Below, in pieces: positions 33,205 through 43,314 of a stretch of DNA of 64,000 nt. Location of the stretch: positions 186,001-250,000 of the forward strand of contig CAZRIV010000003.1 in assembly GCA_964600235.1 (NCBI GenBank). The letters run 5' to 3'. The DNA is from MWEI01 sp964600235. GTDB taxonomy: Bacteria; Desulfobacterota; Desulfomonilia; UBA1062. The notes under the pieces are model-generated. The model saw only the letters and a list, made by a program, of their open reading frames with translations. It did not search any database and was not told where the DNA came from. Position numbers and translations under genes: made by a program. Position 1 is the first letter of the stretch. Each line of letters starts with the position of its first letter.

Positions 33205-34416
33205 ATGGATTTAAAAGATGCCTATTTTGTAGACGGCTGCCGTACATGGTTCGGGAAATCAAGGCCTGATGGACACTACTGGACGACACGGGCAGACGAC
33301 ATGGTCACCAAGGTCATGATGGAACTGCAGAAAAGGAACCCAACCGTGCCCTGGAACGACGTTGACGACTGCATCTGGGGCGCAACGACCCAGGTTGGCG
33401 ACCAGGGTACCACCATGGGCAGGACCGTGGTGTTCACCTCAGGTCTTTCCGACAAGGTCGCCGGTTTCTCCGTTGACCGGATGTGCGCGGGCGGCATGAC
33501 CTGCCAGGCCATAGGTTCATCCTTCATCAAGACCGGCATGGCTGACATCATTATCGCCGGCGGCGTGGAGCACATGGCGCACCATCCCATGGGAGCCGGT
33601 GCAGATCCAAATCCCAGAATCGTCACCGAAAAGATGGTGGAGCCCAAGTACTTCAACATGGGTGTCACTGCAGAGAAACTCCACGACTGGCTCCCTGAGA
33701 ACGGCGAGCAGCCGGTCACCAAGGAAGAGGCAGACGAGTACTCCTTCCACGTCCTCGAGAGATATTTCAAGGCCTTGGACGCCGGCTACTACGACAAGCA
33801 CTGCGTGGATATGACCGTGCTCACCCCCAACGGGTGGAAAGTCGCCAACTTTGACGAGCAGGCCAAGCGCGGGACAACCCTGGAGAGCATCAAGAATTTC
33901 CGCAAGTTCCCCTTCAAGGCGGAGGGAAAAGTCACCGCCGCGAACGCTTCCGGCTTGAACGACGGCGCATGCGTATCGCTCCTCATGTCCGGCCAGAAGT
34001 GCAAAGAGCTGGGCATCAAGCCCAAGATGAAGTTCGTGGGCGCTGCCTTCGTGGGCGTTGACCCGACCATCATGGGCTGGGGTCCAGTGCCGGCAACGGA
34101 GAAGGTACTGAAAAACTACGGTATGAAGTTCAAAGACCTCGACATCATCGAGCTGAACGAGGCCTTTGCAGTCCAGGCAGTCGGCTTCATGAAGCACTTC
34201 GGCATGAAGACCCCCGAGGATCCCAGGCTCAACCCCTACGGCGGAACCATTGCCATGGGCCATCCGCTTGCCAGTTCCGGCGTGCGGCTGAGCATGCAGC
34301 TCGCCCAGGATTTCGAAATGAATCCGAAGGCCAAGTACGGGCTCACCACCATGTGCGTGGGTCTCGGCATGGGCGGTTCTATCATTTGGGAAAACGTCGT
34401 TGGGAAAAAGATCTAG
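33205..34416 (+). CDS. Acetyl-CoA acyltransferase (thiolase) of beta-oxidation
   Basis: 403 residues. Thiolytic cleavage of 3-ketoacyl-CoA to acetyl-CoA. Nucleophile Cys in SVDRMCAGGMTCQAIGSS, GGVEHMAHHPMG, His in GGTIAMGHPLASSG and the C-terminal Cys in TTMCVGLGMGG are all present. It forms a two-gene unit with the multifunctional protein 12 bases downstream, the FadA/FadB-like beta-oxidation pair, in thiolase-first order. AAGGAGG precedes the ATG. Strand-wide codon bias is high, suggesting strong expression. Confidence 0.93.
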   Translation: MDLKDAYFVDGCRTWFGKSRPDGHYWTTRADDMVTKVMMELQKRNPTVPWNDVDDCIWGATTQVGDQGTTMGRTVVFTSGLSDKVAGFSVDRMCAGGMTCQAIGSSFIKTGMADIIIAGGVEHMAHHPMGAGADPNPRIVTEKMVEPKYFNMGVTAEKLHDWLPENGEQPVTKEEADEYSFHVLERYFKALDAGYYDKHCVDMTVLTPNGWKVANFDEQAKRGTTLESIKNFRKFPFKAEGKVTAANASGLNDGACVSLLMSGQKCKELGIKPKMKFVGAAFVGVDPTIMGWGPVPATEKVLKNYGMKFKDLDIIELNEAFAVQAVGFMKHFGMKTPEDPRLNPYGGTIAMGHPLASSGVRLSMQLAQDFEMNPKAKYGLTTMCVGLGMGGSIIWENVVGKKI

Positions 34417-34428
34417 GAGGTTCTTGCG

Positions 34429-36510
34429 ATGGCAAAATATATAACAGAATGCAAACTCAATTTCTTCAATTCGAAAAAGGCAGGTAAAATCGCCATAGTC
34501 ACGATGGACAACGGCCAGCCGTACAATATCCCCAATACCTGGGGAACCGAGGCGCTGGAGTCCCTGAACAAGGTCCTGGACATCGTGGAAAAGGACAAGG
34601 ATGTTAAGGGCTGGCTGATGACCGGTAAACAGTTCATCTTCAACGTGGGCGCAGACATCATGAGCGCAGACCCGAACGCAAAGAGGGAAGATGCACTCCA
34701 GATCGGCATAGTGGGCCACAAGACCTTCAAGAGGATCATGGACCTCAAGATCCCGACTCTGGCGGCCATCAACGGCGCCACCATGGGCGGCGGCTGCGAA
34801 GTGGGCCTCTACCACAAGTACCGCACCATCTCCAAGAGCCCTGGCGGCTGCGACCACTATGCGCTGCCCGAGTGCTTCCTGGGCCTCGTCCCCGGCTGGG
34901 GCGGAACGCAGCTCGTTACAAAGATTGCCGGCCCACAGGCAGCTATCGAGCTCATCATCATGAACCCGCTCAACATGAACAAGATGATCAACTCCAAAAA
35001 AGCCTTTGAGATGGGCCTTGCGGACTTCCTCCTTGTACCCAACGACTTCACCGGCCAGTCCCTGGCGATCCTCGAAGGGATCATCACCGGCGAGGTGAAG
35101 GTGGACCGCAAGAAGGTCGACCCGACGGTGTCGGACGAGCTTTACAACAACACCAAGTTCCAGATCGCGGGCCGCGTCCATTCCGGAGCCAAGGCCCCTT
35201 ATGTTGCTCTCGACCTCATCAAGGGGGCAGCGGGATGGTCCTGGGATGAAGGCTTCCAGAAGGAAACCGAGGCACTGGCCGACGCGATCACTTCAGATCA
35301 GTTCAAGTGCGGCCTCTATTCATTCGACCTCACCCAGCGCCGCGCCAAGAAGCTCCCCGGCCGTCCGCCCAAAGAGGTGAAGGGCAACAAGATCGCCAAG
35401 ATCGGCGTCATAGGTGCAGGCCTCATGGCATCGCAGATGGCGCTCATCTTCGCACGACGCTACCAGTGCCCGGTCCTCATGAAGGACATCAAGCAGGAGT
35501 TCGTGGACAAGGGTCTGGCCTACTGCCGCGATCAGCTTAACAAGGACGCCAAGAAGGGCAAGCTCTCTGCAGCAGATGCCAAGTGGTATGGTGAAGAGCT
35601 CATCACCGGCACCGTGACCTATGACGGGTTCCAGGACTGCGACTTCGTCATCGAAGGCGTGTTCGAAGAGATGGGCATCAAGCAGAAGATCTTCGGCGAG
35701 CTCGAAGCAGTGTGCAAGCCCGAGTGCCTTTTCCTCACCAATACCTCTTCGCTCGACGTACTCGAGATGGGCAAGAACCTCAAGGATCCCGGCCGCGTGG
35801 TGGGCTTCCACTTCTTCAACCCCATCGCCATGCTGCCGCTGGTCGAGATCATCAAGACCGACAAGACCACCGACGTGACCCTGGCAACGGCATTCGACAT
35901 CGCCAAGAAGATCAAGAAAACCCCGGTTCTCGTGAAGAACGCAGCCGGCTTCCTGGTCAACAGGATCCTGCTGGCATGGAACGACGGCATCTTCAAGTGC
36001 ATCGACGAAGGCGCCGACTTCATGCAGGTGGACAACGCGATTCACGACCTGGGCTACCCCATGAGCCCGTTCACCCTGGCCGGGCTCGTTGGCCCCGCCA
36101 TTGCGCTCCACGTGCAGGAGACCCTCAACAAGTCGTGGCCCGACAGGTTCCCGGTCAGCACAGGGCTGAAGAACCTGGTGGCAAAGGGCAAGAAGCAGCT
36201 GCTCGTCTTCACGGACAAGGGCGTTGACGTCGACCCCGAGATCAAGGCAGACTGGCCACAGGGCAACAAGAAGTTCACCGATGACGAGATCAGGGAAATC
36301 GTCCTGTCCCGTGTTGCAGTTGAGATCCGCCACATCCTCGACGAAGGCGTGGTGGCAAGCCCCAAAGACGTGGACACCGGCGTGATCATGGGCGCAGGCT
36401 GGCCCTTCTTCATGGGCGGCATCACCCCGTACCTGGATTACAAGGGAATCTCAGAGAAGGCCACCGGGAAGAAGTTCCACCCGAACGGATTCCTGGCAAT
36501 AGAGAAGTAG
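34429..36510 (+). CDS. Multifunctional enoyl-CoA hydratase / 3-hydroxyacyl-CoA dehydrogenase
   Basis: 693 residues, FadB/FadJ-like. The crotonase half (about 1-310) has NVGADIMSADP, NGATMGGGCEVGLYHKYR and LPECFLGLVPGWGGTQ with the catalytic Glu pair; the dehydrogenase half (about 320-690) has IGVIGAGLMASQMALIFA, FVIEGVFEEMGIKQKIF, GFHFFNPIAMLPLVEII and NAAGFLVNRIL. It converts enoyl-CoA through hydroxyacyl- to ketoacyl-CoA and hands it to the thiolase encoded just upstream. Start follows AGGAGG. A strong terminator closes the unit. Confidence 0.94.
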   Translation: MAKYITECKLNFFNSKKAGKIAIVTMDNGQPYNIPNTWGTEALESLNKVLDIVEKDKDVKGWLMTGKQFIFNVGADIMSADPNAKREDALQIGIVGHKTFKRIMDLKIPTLAAINGATMGGGCEVGLYHKYRTISKSPGGCDHYALPECFLGLVPGWGGTQLVTKIAGPQAAIELIIMNPLNMNKMINSKKAFEMGLADFLLVPNDFTGQSLAILEGIITGEVKVDRKKVDPTVSDELYNNTKFQIAGRVHSGAKAPYVALDLIKGAAGWSWDEGFQKETEALADAITSDQFKCGLYSFDLTQRRAKKLPGRPPKEVKGNKIAKIGVIGAGLMASQMALIFARRYQCPVLMKDIKQEFVDKGLAYCRDQLNKDAKKGKLSAADAKWYGEELITGTVTYDGFQDCDFVIEGVFEEMGIKQKIFGELEAVCKPECLFLTNTSSLDVLEMGKNLKDPGRVVGFHFFNPIAMLPLVEIIKTDKTTDVTLATAFDIAKKIKKTPVLVKNAAGFLVNRILLAWNDGIFKCIDEGADFMQVDNAIHDLGYPMSPFTLAGLVGPAIALHVQETLNKSWPDRFPVSTGLKNLVAKGKKQLLVFTDKGVDVDPEIKADWPQGNKKFTDDEIREIVLSRVAVEIRHILDEGVVASPKDVDTGVIMGAGWPFFMGGITPYLDYKGISEKATGKKFHPNGFLAIEK

Positions 36511-36537
36511 AAGTAAGCACAATCAAACTGAACCACA

Positions 36538-36575
36538 GCCGGGCGGCCTTCGGGCCTGCCCGGCTTCTTTTTTTT
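36538..36575 (+). terminator. Rho-independent terminator after fadAB-like pair
   Basis: GCCGGGCGGCC and GGCCTGCCCGGC pair around a TTCG tetraloop with one bulged base, followed by TTCTTTTTTTT. It lies 28 bases past the stop codon. Confidence 0.92.
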
Positions 36576-36790
36576 CCGGACTCCTCCTCCGGCATTTATG
36601 TGGTCCGGAGATACTTGAAGGCAGGCGAACCGGCCATGAAACCCTTGTTATTTCAATAAGGGGAATTATATTGTAATTAATTCACCAATCCGCTGATGAC
36701 TTATGAAATGACATATTCCATTGGCAGATCTTGAATTATTGTAAATTGCCGGTTTTCCCGTTCATCAGGGATGATTGAAAGGGGGCTATC

Positions 36791-38581
36791 ATGAGATCCA
36801 TACCTATCATCAGAACACTGACTGTTATATTACTGGCAATAGTTTTGTCAGGATGCAGCTCTGGTGGAGGGGGAGGCAGCAAGAGCACTGCAGATGAACC
36901 CAATGCCCCGCAGCTCTCGGTGATGAGCGCTTATCCCGGCGAGTTCATCACCATATCGGACGAATCCGTCAAGGCCGGCGAGTCAAGCCAGGTCTCTTTC
37001 AAGGCAGGCAACGGATATGAGGTGTCCTTTGCCGTTCAGGACACCTCTGATGGCACCGCCCGGTTCCCTGTCCCCATGTATGTGGATCCGTCCACGGGTG
37101 CCCAGACCGGAGCGGTTTTCGTGAGCGTCAACGGGAAAGAGGCTAAGGGGGCATTCACCATAAAGGCCATACCTGATCTGGAGATGCCCGCTGGCGAAGT
37201 GTACGTGTCATACATGGAAAAGATCATCAGCGAGCTCGAAAGCACCAAACTCCATCTACAGCAGACCAGGGATGAAGAGTCCATGGCCTTTATCGACAGT
37301 GCCATAGCAAAGATCGATGCTAAAATAGCATGGTGCAATGAGAAGGTAAGCCAGATCCGGACCACCCGAACCCTGACCCTTTCCACCAACGACGGCAAGG
37401 CGTACACCCTCAGCGAGGATAACCTCAAGATGCTCGACCAGTGGCTGGCCGCATGGGTTCTTGGCATGGATGCGGCCCTGACGGCCCCGGCGGCCATGAG
37501 CGCCGAAGGCCTCAACATGGATAACTGGGGCAATATCTCCGGCGATGAACGGCTACAGAGAATAAAGGGCAGTATCGACCATGTGCTCGATGAATTCGAG
37601 CGGGGGCTTGAAGGCGGCAAGGTATATATTGGCGGAGTTTCGCTCGGCTTTGCAGCGGCGGGATTCCTGGTGGGGGGGCCTGTCGGGGGCATCATCGGGG
37701 GGGCTTTCGGCCTAGCCCTTGCTTATGCCCAGGCCGGATACGAGCTCGGTACGGCAGCCATCTTCGAGCGGATGTGCGAGTCTTTTTCCAGCAAGTCCCG
37801 TGAGGCATACGACTGGAGCAAAGGTCTTTTAAACCAGGCCATATCCATTGCCACCTCCGGCCTGTCGACCCTGGAGGGAAAGCTGGGAGACCTGTTCAAT
37901 TATATCGACACAGCCCTCGATGTGAAAGACGTCGTGGATTCGGCAGAGAACATGAGGTGCAAGGACTACAAAGTGTCTTCTCTTATGGGGTCGAGTGCGC
38001 TGACCATCCAGGACTTCTGCGGAGGGGAAACGGTCTTCGAAACCGATTCCCTGACAGCCGAGATCTCCATCAGCGGCGCCAGCTCCTATTCCCGCTCCTT
38101 CTCTCCTGCGCATGTCCTGGCTACATTCGCCACCATCAGCGACGGGGACGCGGATGTCATGGTGGGGATCCCAGCCATGATAGGGTCCGACCTGATCTAT
38201 GCGTCGGACACCGTCTGGCAGGGCGATATCCTTGTGCTCATGCTCAGTCCGAACCTCACAGGTCCTTTCCCCGATGAGATCCCGGTGTCCGACCTGTGGC
38301 TTGTGGAGGGTGGCCTTGCCGATCTGACTTTCTCAACACCCCACCTGAAGCACGACACCCCCCTGAACGATCCGGTGGTGTTCAAGGTTTCTCCAGAAGG
38401 AGGAACCATCTTCCTTGATGCCTACGGGACAAACGTGGGCGAACTCATCAAGGGCACCTTCAGCTTCAAGATAGAGGCCGAGCTGGATCACTGGGATTAT
38501 ATGCAGGATGACTATGGGGAACCGGATTACCTGACCGGCACCATCTCGGGATCGTTCGAGGGCATCCTGTCGGAACCATGA
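36791..38581 (+). CDS. Large lipoprotein of unknown function with glycine-rich hydrophobic segment
   Basis: 596 residues with lipobox LSGC (Cys22) after a hydrophobic signal, then a poly-Gly linker. About 40-125 is a beta-rich domain, possibly Ig-like. Long helices follow about 133-190 and 252-277, then a glycine-zipper hydrophobic stretch about 278-316 (GGVSLGFAAAGFLVGGPVGG and on), then more helices to about 385 and a beta-rich C-terminus. A hydrophobic hairpin between long helices recalls alpha-pore-forming toxins, but no family is recognised. Anchored in the outer or inner membrane facing the periplasm or surface. Monocistronic; GAAAGGGGG precedes the ATG. Confidence 0.75.
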   Translation: MRSIPIIRTLTVILLAIVLSGCSSGGGGGSKSTADEPNAPQLSVMSAYPGEFITISDESVKAGESSQVSFKAGNGYEVSFAVQDTSDGTARFPVPMYVDPSTGAQTGAVFVSVNGKEAKGAFTIKAIPDLEMPAGEVYVSYMEKIISELESTKLHLQQTRDEESMAFIDSAIAKIDAKIAWCNEKVSQIRTTRTLTLSTNDGKAYTLSEDNLKMLDQWLAAWVLGMDAALTAPAAMSAEGLNMDNWGNISGDERLQRIKGSIDHVLDEFERGLEGGKVYIGGVSLGFAAAGFLVGGPVGGIIGGAFGLALAYAQAGYELGTAAIFERMCESFSSKSREAYDWSKGLLNQAISIATSGLSTLEGKLGDLFNYIDTALDVKDVVDSAENMRCKDYKVSSLMGSSALTIQDFCGGETVFETDSLTAEISISGASSYSRSFSPAHVLATFATISDGDADVMVGIPAMIGSDLIYASDTVWQGDILVLMLSPNLTGPFPDEIPVSDLWLVEGGLADLTFSTPHLKHDTPLNDPVVFKVSPEGGTIFLDAYGTNVGELIKGTFSFKIEAELDHWDYMQDDYGEPDYLTGTISGSFEGILSEP

Positions 38582-38683
38582 GAATAGTGCGCCCAAGTCG
38601 GGTTGTCATGGTCCTCTGAATGTCAAGAATGCCAGAGGGAGAAGGTCTCAGAAAATGAGGCTTGTTCTGCTGGCATTGTGCTG

Positions 38684-39395
<712 letters not shown>

Positions 39396-39421
<26 letters not shown>

Positions 39422-40226
39422 GTTCGTCTCCTTCGTCGTCCTTGCCGAGGTAGGCCTCGATGACATCCTCGTTGTTGTATATGTCATCGGGAAGCCCCTC
39501 TGCTATCTTCTTCCCCTCGTCCATGACCACCACCCAGTCGGAGATCCCCATAACCACGTTCATGTCGTGTTCGATGAGCAAAATGGTGAGGTCTTCATGG
39601 AGGATGAGTTTTTTCAGAAATTCCATAAGAACCTGGGTCTCATTGGGGTTCAGACCACTGCTGGGTTCATCCAGCACCAGAAGCTGTGGATTTGAAGCCA
39701 GTGCGCGGGCTATCTCCAGCATGCGCTGGGACCCGTAGGCGATGTTCTTTGCAAGCTCGTCGGCGAAAGCCGAGAGCTCCACCTGGGCGATCCGCTGCTC
39801 GGCCACCTCGCGTATCCGGCGCTCTTCCTTCCTCATGCCGGGCGTCCTCAATACGGAGGTAAGCAGGCCTGAACGCGCCCTGCAGTGCTGGCCCGCCATG
39901 ATGTTCTCAAGGCAGGTCATATCCTGGAACAGGCGTATGTTCTGAAAGGTCCGGGCGATGCCGTAGCGCACGATCTCGTGGGGCTTCCTTCCCGTGATCT
40001 TATCGCCCCTGAAGAAGACGTTCCCATGCTCGGGTGTGTAGATACCGGTCACCACGTTGAACACCGTGGTCTTGCCTGCACCGTTTGGCCCGATGAGACT
40101 CAGGATCTCCCCCTTGTGGATCTTCAGGTCGAAGTCGCTCACCGCGCTGAGCCCACCGAAGATCTTGGTGAGGCCTTTTGTCTCCAGGAGGATCTCCCTA
40201 TCGTTGTATGGCCTAGACTGAGCCAT
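39396..40226 (-). CDS. livG: Branched-chain amino acid ABC transporter ATPase LivG
   Basis: Second ATPase of the importer. 276 residues from MAQSRPYN at 40226: Walker A GPNGAGKTT, long LivG-type insertion (LRTPGMRKEERRIRE), signature YGSQRMLEIARAL, Walker B LLVLDEPSSGLNP and ILLIEHDMNVVMG. Overlaps livM by 14 bases and livF by 26. Cytoplasmic face of the membrane with LivF. Confidence 0.93.
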
Positions 40227-41220
40227 TGCCACTATCCTCCATGAGCGAGCGGTAGGAGACCTGCCCACGCTTTCTCGGCCAGAAGCCTCCTGGCCGGAAC
40301 ATCATCATGGCAATCATGACCGAGCCGAACACGAGCATGCGGTACATGGCAAAGGGCCGGAAGATCTCGGGGAACAGGCTTATGAACGCCGCCCCGATGA
40401 TTACGCCCGGGATGGACCCCATGCCGCCGATGAGCACGATGCAGAACATGAGGCACGACTCCCAGAAGGTGAAGCTCTCGGGCGAGACGCACATGAGCTT
40501 GCTCGCATAGAGGTTGCCTGCAATCCCGGCCAGGCCCGCCCCTATAATGAAGGCCAGGAGCTTGTAATGCCGCACATTTATGCCCGATGCACTTGCAGCT
40601 ATTCCGTCTTCCCGGATGCAGTTCCATGCCCTGCCGATGCGGGAGTTCTGGAGGCTGACCAGGCCCACGATTGCGAGCCCCACCACGATCCAGACGAGAA
40701 AGTAGTATTTTATGGATGAGTCCACGGCAAAGGTTCCGATGCGGGGGAAGTCCACGCCGAAGACCCCGTTGGGACCGCCCGTGAGGTCAAAGGGGTTGTT
40801 GATGAGCGCAAGTCGGACGATCTCACCCATGCCGATGGTCACCACGCAGAGATAGTCCCCCTTCAGGTGAATGATGGGCGAACACACGATGTAGGCGAAC
40901 AGGGCTGCGGCCAGAGCGCTGATGGGCAGGAGCACCAAGATGGGGATCTGATAACGGGTGTTCAGGATGGCGGTCACATATGCGCCGATGGCATAGAATC
41001 CCGCATGTCCCAGGTCGAACAGTCCCACCTCGCCCAGCACGATGTTGAGGCTGAGTCCCAGCAGTGCATAGACCCCGAAGAAAAAGGCGATGTCTATGAA
41101 GTAGTTGCTCACAAAGAACGGATAGGCAATGAAGAGTGCGATAAAGACAAGCGGGACATACCAGTGCTTGCCGAACAGGACGCCCAGGAAGGTCTGTTTG
41201 TATGCGCTCATACTTTTCAC
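40213..41220 (-). CDS. livM: Branched-chain amino acid ABC transporter permease LivM
   Basis: About 335 residues, eight to nine membrane segments. Family features: YALLGLSLNIVLGEVGLFDLGHAGFYAIGAY near residue 35-65 and GAGLAGIAGNLYASKL plus GGMGSIPGVIIGA in the second half. GTG 41220 overlaps the livH stop (GTGA); ATG 41211 is the other possible start. Forms the channel with LivH. Confidence 0.92.
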   Translation of the reverse strand: MKSMSAYKQTFLGVLFGKHWYVPLVFIALFIAYPFFVSNYFIDIAFFFGVYALLGLSLNIVLGEVGLFDLGHAGFYAIGAYVTAILNTRYQIPILVLLPISALAAALFAYIVCSPIIHLKGDYLCVVTIGMGEIVRLALINNPFDLTGGPNGVFGVDFPRIGTFAVDSSIKYYFLVWIVVGLAIVGLVSLQNSRIGRAWNCIREDGIAASASGINVRHYKLLAFIIGAGLAGIAGNLYASKLMCVSPESFTFWESCLMFCIVLIGGMGSIPGVIIGAAFISLFPEIFRPFAMYRMLVFGSVMIAMMMFRPGGFWPRKRGQVSYRSLMEDSGNGSV

Positions 41221-42128
41221 ACCTTTTCCGCGGTCTTTTCACCGAACAACCCGGTGGGCCGGAAGATGAGCACGAGGATCAGTATGAGGAAGACGAACAC
41301 GTCCTTCCATGCAGCCGATATGTATGCGGCACCCAACATCTCCAGCACGCCTAAGATGAGCCCGCCGAACATGGCGCCGGGCAGGTTGCCGATGCCGCCC
41401 AGGATGGTTGCCGTGAAGGCCTTGAGCCCGTAATTCCATCCCATGGTGAAGCTGATCTGGCGGTAGTACATTCCCACCATGACCCCGGCCGTGGCTCCCA
41501 GCGCCGGGCCCAGGGTGAAGATGAAGAGGATCACCCTGTTGAAGTTGATCCCCATGAGGGAGGCCGTGTTCCTGTCGTGGGCGGTGGCGCGCACCGCAGC
41601 CCCGAAGGTGGTTTTCTGGATGACGTAGTACAGGGCCGACATGAGGATAAAGGACAGGGCAAGGATGATGATCTGCAGCAGCGTTATGCTAATCTGGCCA
41701 TACTGGAAGCGCATGGCCGGGATGAGCTCGGCAGGGTATGCCTGGTAGCGCGGCCCCCAGATGACCATGATGGTATTCTGCAGGAAGATGGATGCACCCA
41801 GGGCGGATACCACCGCAGGGAGTCTGCCTGCAGGGTAGACCGGACGGTACGCAACGCGCTCCACCAGCAGGCCCACCAGGGCTATGCTAAACGCGGCCAC
41901 GAGGATGGCGATGAGCATGCCTGTCCAGGGTCCGAACTGCACCGTCGCTGCGGCCACACCGAAAACAAGAACCGTGTAGCCGATATAGGAGCCCATGGTG
42001 AAAAAATCACCATGGGCGAAATTAATGAGCTTCAATACGCCGTAGACCATCGAGTATCCCAGCGCGATGAGCGCATAGAATGACCCGATGGTCAGGCCGT
42101 TTATAAGCTGTTCGAGCAGCAGTTGCAT
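41217..42128 (-). CDS. livH: Branched-chain amino acid ABC transporter permease LivH
   Basis: 303 residues, eight membrane segments. Typical start LLEQLINGLTIGSFYALIALGYSMVYGVLKLINFAHGDFF and the EAA-like loop NYGLKAFTATILGGIGNLPGAMFGG. Pairs with LivM. 34 bases downstream of livK. Confidence 0.92.
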   Translation of the reverse strand: MQLLLEQLINGLTIGSFYALIALGYSMVYGVLKLINFAHGDFFTMGSYIGYTVLVFGVAAATVQFGPWTGMLIAILVAAFSIALVGLLVERVAYRPVYPAGRLPAVVSALGASIFLQNTIMVIWGPRYQAYPAELIPAMRFQYGQISITLLQIIILALSFILMSALYYVIQKTTFGAAVRATAHDRNTASLMGINFNRVILFIFTLGPALGATAGVMVGMYYRQISFTMGWNYGLKAFTATILGGIGNLPGAMFGGLILGVLEMLGAAYISAAWKDVFVFLILILVLIFRPTGLFGEKTAEKV

Positions 42129-42162
42129 GATATTTCTTAATCTTTAGCTGTCGTGTCCAATG

Positions 42163-43314
42163 CTACTTCGAGATCACGATCTTGCCGGCGTCGTTCACCA
42201 CATAGAGGTAGAACGGCACGCCCACGCGGTCACCCTGTGCGGTAAAGCCGATGGGTCCGGTGATGCCCGGGACCTTCTTGGCCTTGTTTCTCAGGAAGTC
42301 TGCGATCTTGTCGGAGTCCGTGGACTTGGACTTGTCGATGGCGTACGCGATGATGTTCACGGCGTCCGCCGCATAGATGGGCCACGGGCTGGAGGGGATG
42401 TCGCCGAACTTGGCCTTGTAGGCTGCCAGGAAATCCTTGGCCTCTTTGTAGGGCAGGTCGCCGGGTAAAGGTTCGTTGGTCATGTAGCAGCCCTTGGCTA
42501 CCTTGACACCCGCGATCTTCACGAACTCGTCGTTGATGGCTGCATTGCCCCCTACGAACGGGCACTTGATTCCTATATCCCTGGCCTGGGTCACGAGCAG
42601 TGCGGCCTCGGCGTAGTAGCCGGTGAAGTACCACACATCAGGCTTGCTCTCACGCAGGTTGGTGAGAGATACCTTGTAGTCCTTCTCGCCCGGGGTGATG
42701 GCATCGAAATACACTACCTCGACCTTCTTCGCCTTCACCATGGGCTCTAAAGCCGTCTTGGTGTCCTCGGCCAGCCCTTTGCCGAAGGCGGTGTTGTCGT
42801 GCATGATGGCGATGCGTTTGGCCTTGAACTTTGCAGGAACAGCCGTTGCAAAGAACTTGCCCTGGGAGTCGTCACGGCCGCAGGTGCGGAAAAAATATTT
42901 GAAATTTCTCTCCGTGAGCCTCACCGCGGTCACTCCGTAGCCGATGTTGACCTTCTTGAACTTTTCATAGATGTTTGACGCAGGCTCGCATACGGATGAG
43001 CCATAGGTCGAGACCGCAGCCACCACTTCCTTCTGGCCCACGAGCTTCTGGGCGGCCAGTGCGCCGGTCTTTGGCTCGCCGGCATCGTCCTCCACCTTTA
43101 TCTCGATCTTGCGGCCGCCCAGAATTCCACCCTTCTTGTTGATGAGATCGGCAGCGATCTGGCACGACTGTTTGGCCATCTGACCTTCATACGCCCATGC
43201 GCCGGTGATGGGGCCCTGGAGGCCTATGACCACCGGGGCCTTGTCCGCTGCCATTAAAGGTGCAGCCATGAATATGAGAAAACTTACGGTAAGAAGATAC
43301 TTCGCGAACTTCAT
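42163..43314 (-). CDS. livK: Branched-chain amino acid ABC transporter substrate-binding protein
   Basis: 383 residues from MKFAKYLL at 43314 with GAGGGGG upstream. Signal peptide to about residue 22 (cleavage after PLMA), then a type I periplasmic binding fold: VVIGLQGPITGAWAYEGQ, KVEDDAGEPKTGALAAQKLV, FRTCGRDDSQG, PGEKDYKVSLTNLRESKPDVWYF. First gene of the importer row. Ligand specificity cannot be read from sequence; Leu/Ile/Val or a related metabolite is likely. Confidence 0.92.
   Translation of the reverse strand: MKFAKYLLTVSFLIFMAAPLMAADKAPVVIGLQGPITGAWAYEGQMAKQSCQIAADLINKKGGILGGRKIEIKVEDDAGEPKTGALAAQKLVGQKEVVAAVSTYGSSVCEPASNIYEKFKKVNIGYGVTAVRLTERNFKYFFRTCGRDDSQGKFFATAVPAKFKAKRIAIMHDNTAFGKGLAEDTKTALEPMVKAKKVEVVYFDAITPGEKDYKVSLTNLRESKPDVWYFTGYYAEAALLVTQARDIGIKCPFVGGNAAINDEFVKIAGVKVAKGCYMTNEPLPGDLPYKEAKDFLAAYKAKFGDIPSSPWPIYAADAVNIIAYAIDKSKSTDSDKIADFLRNKAKKVPGITGPIGFTAQGDRVGVPFYLYVVNDAGKIVISK

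Noticed and set aside
33517..35181. A 554-codon open frame on the minus strand across the thiolase/multifunctional pair
   Set aside because: It is antisense to two clearly conserved genes with strong codon bias; the frame is open because of GC-rich third positions. No motif, no ribosome-binding site.
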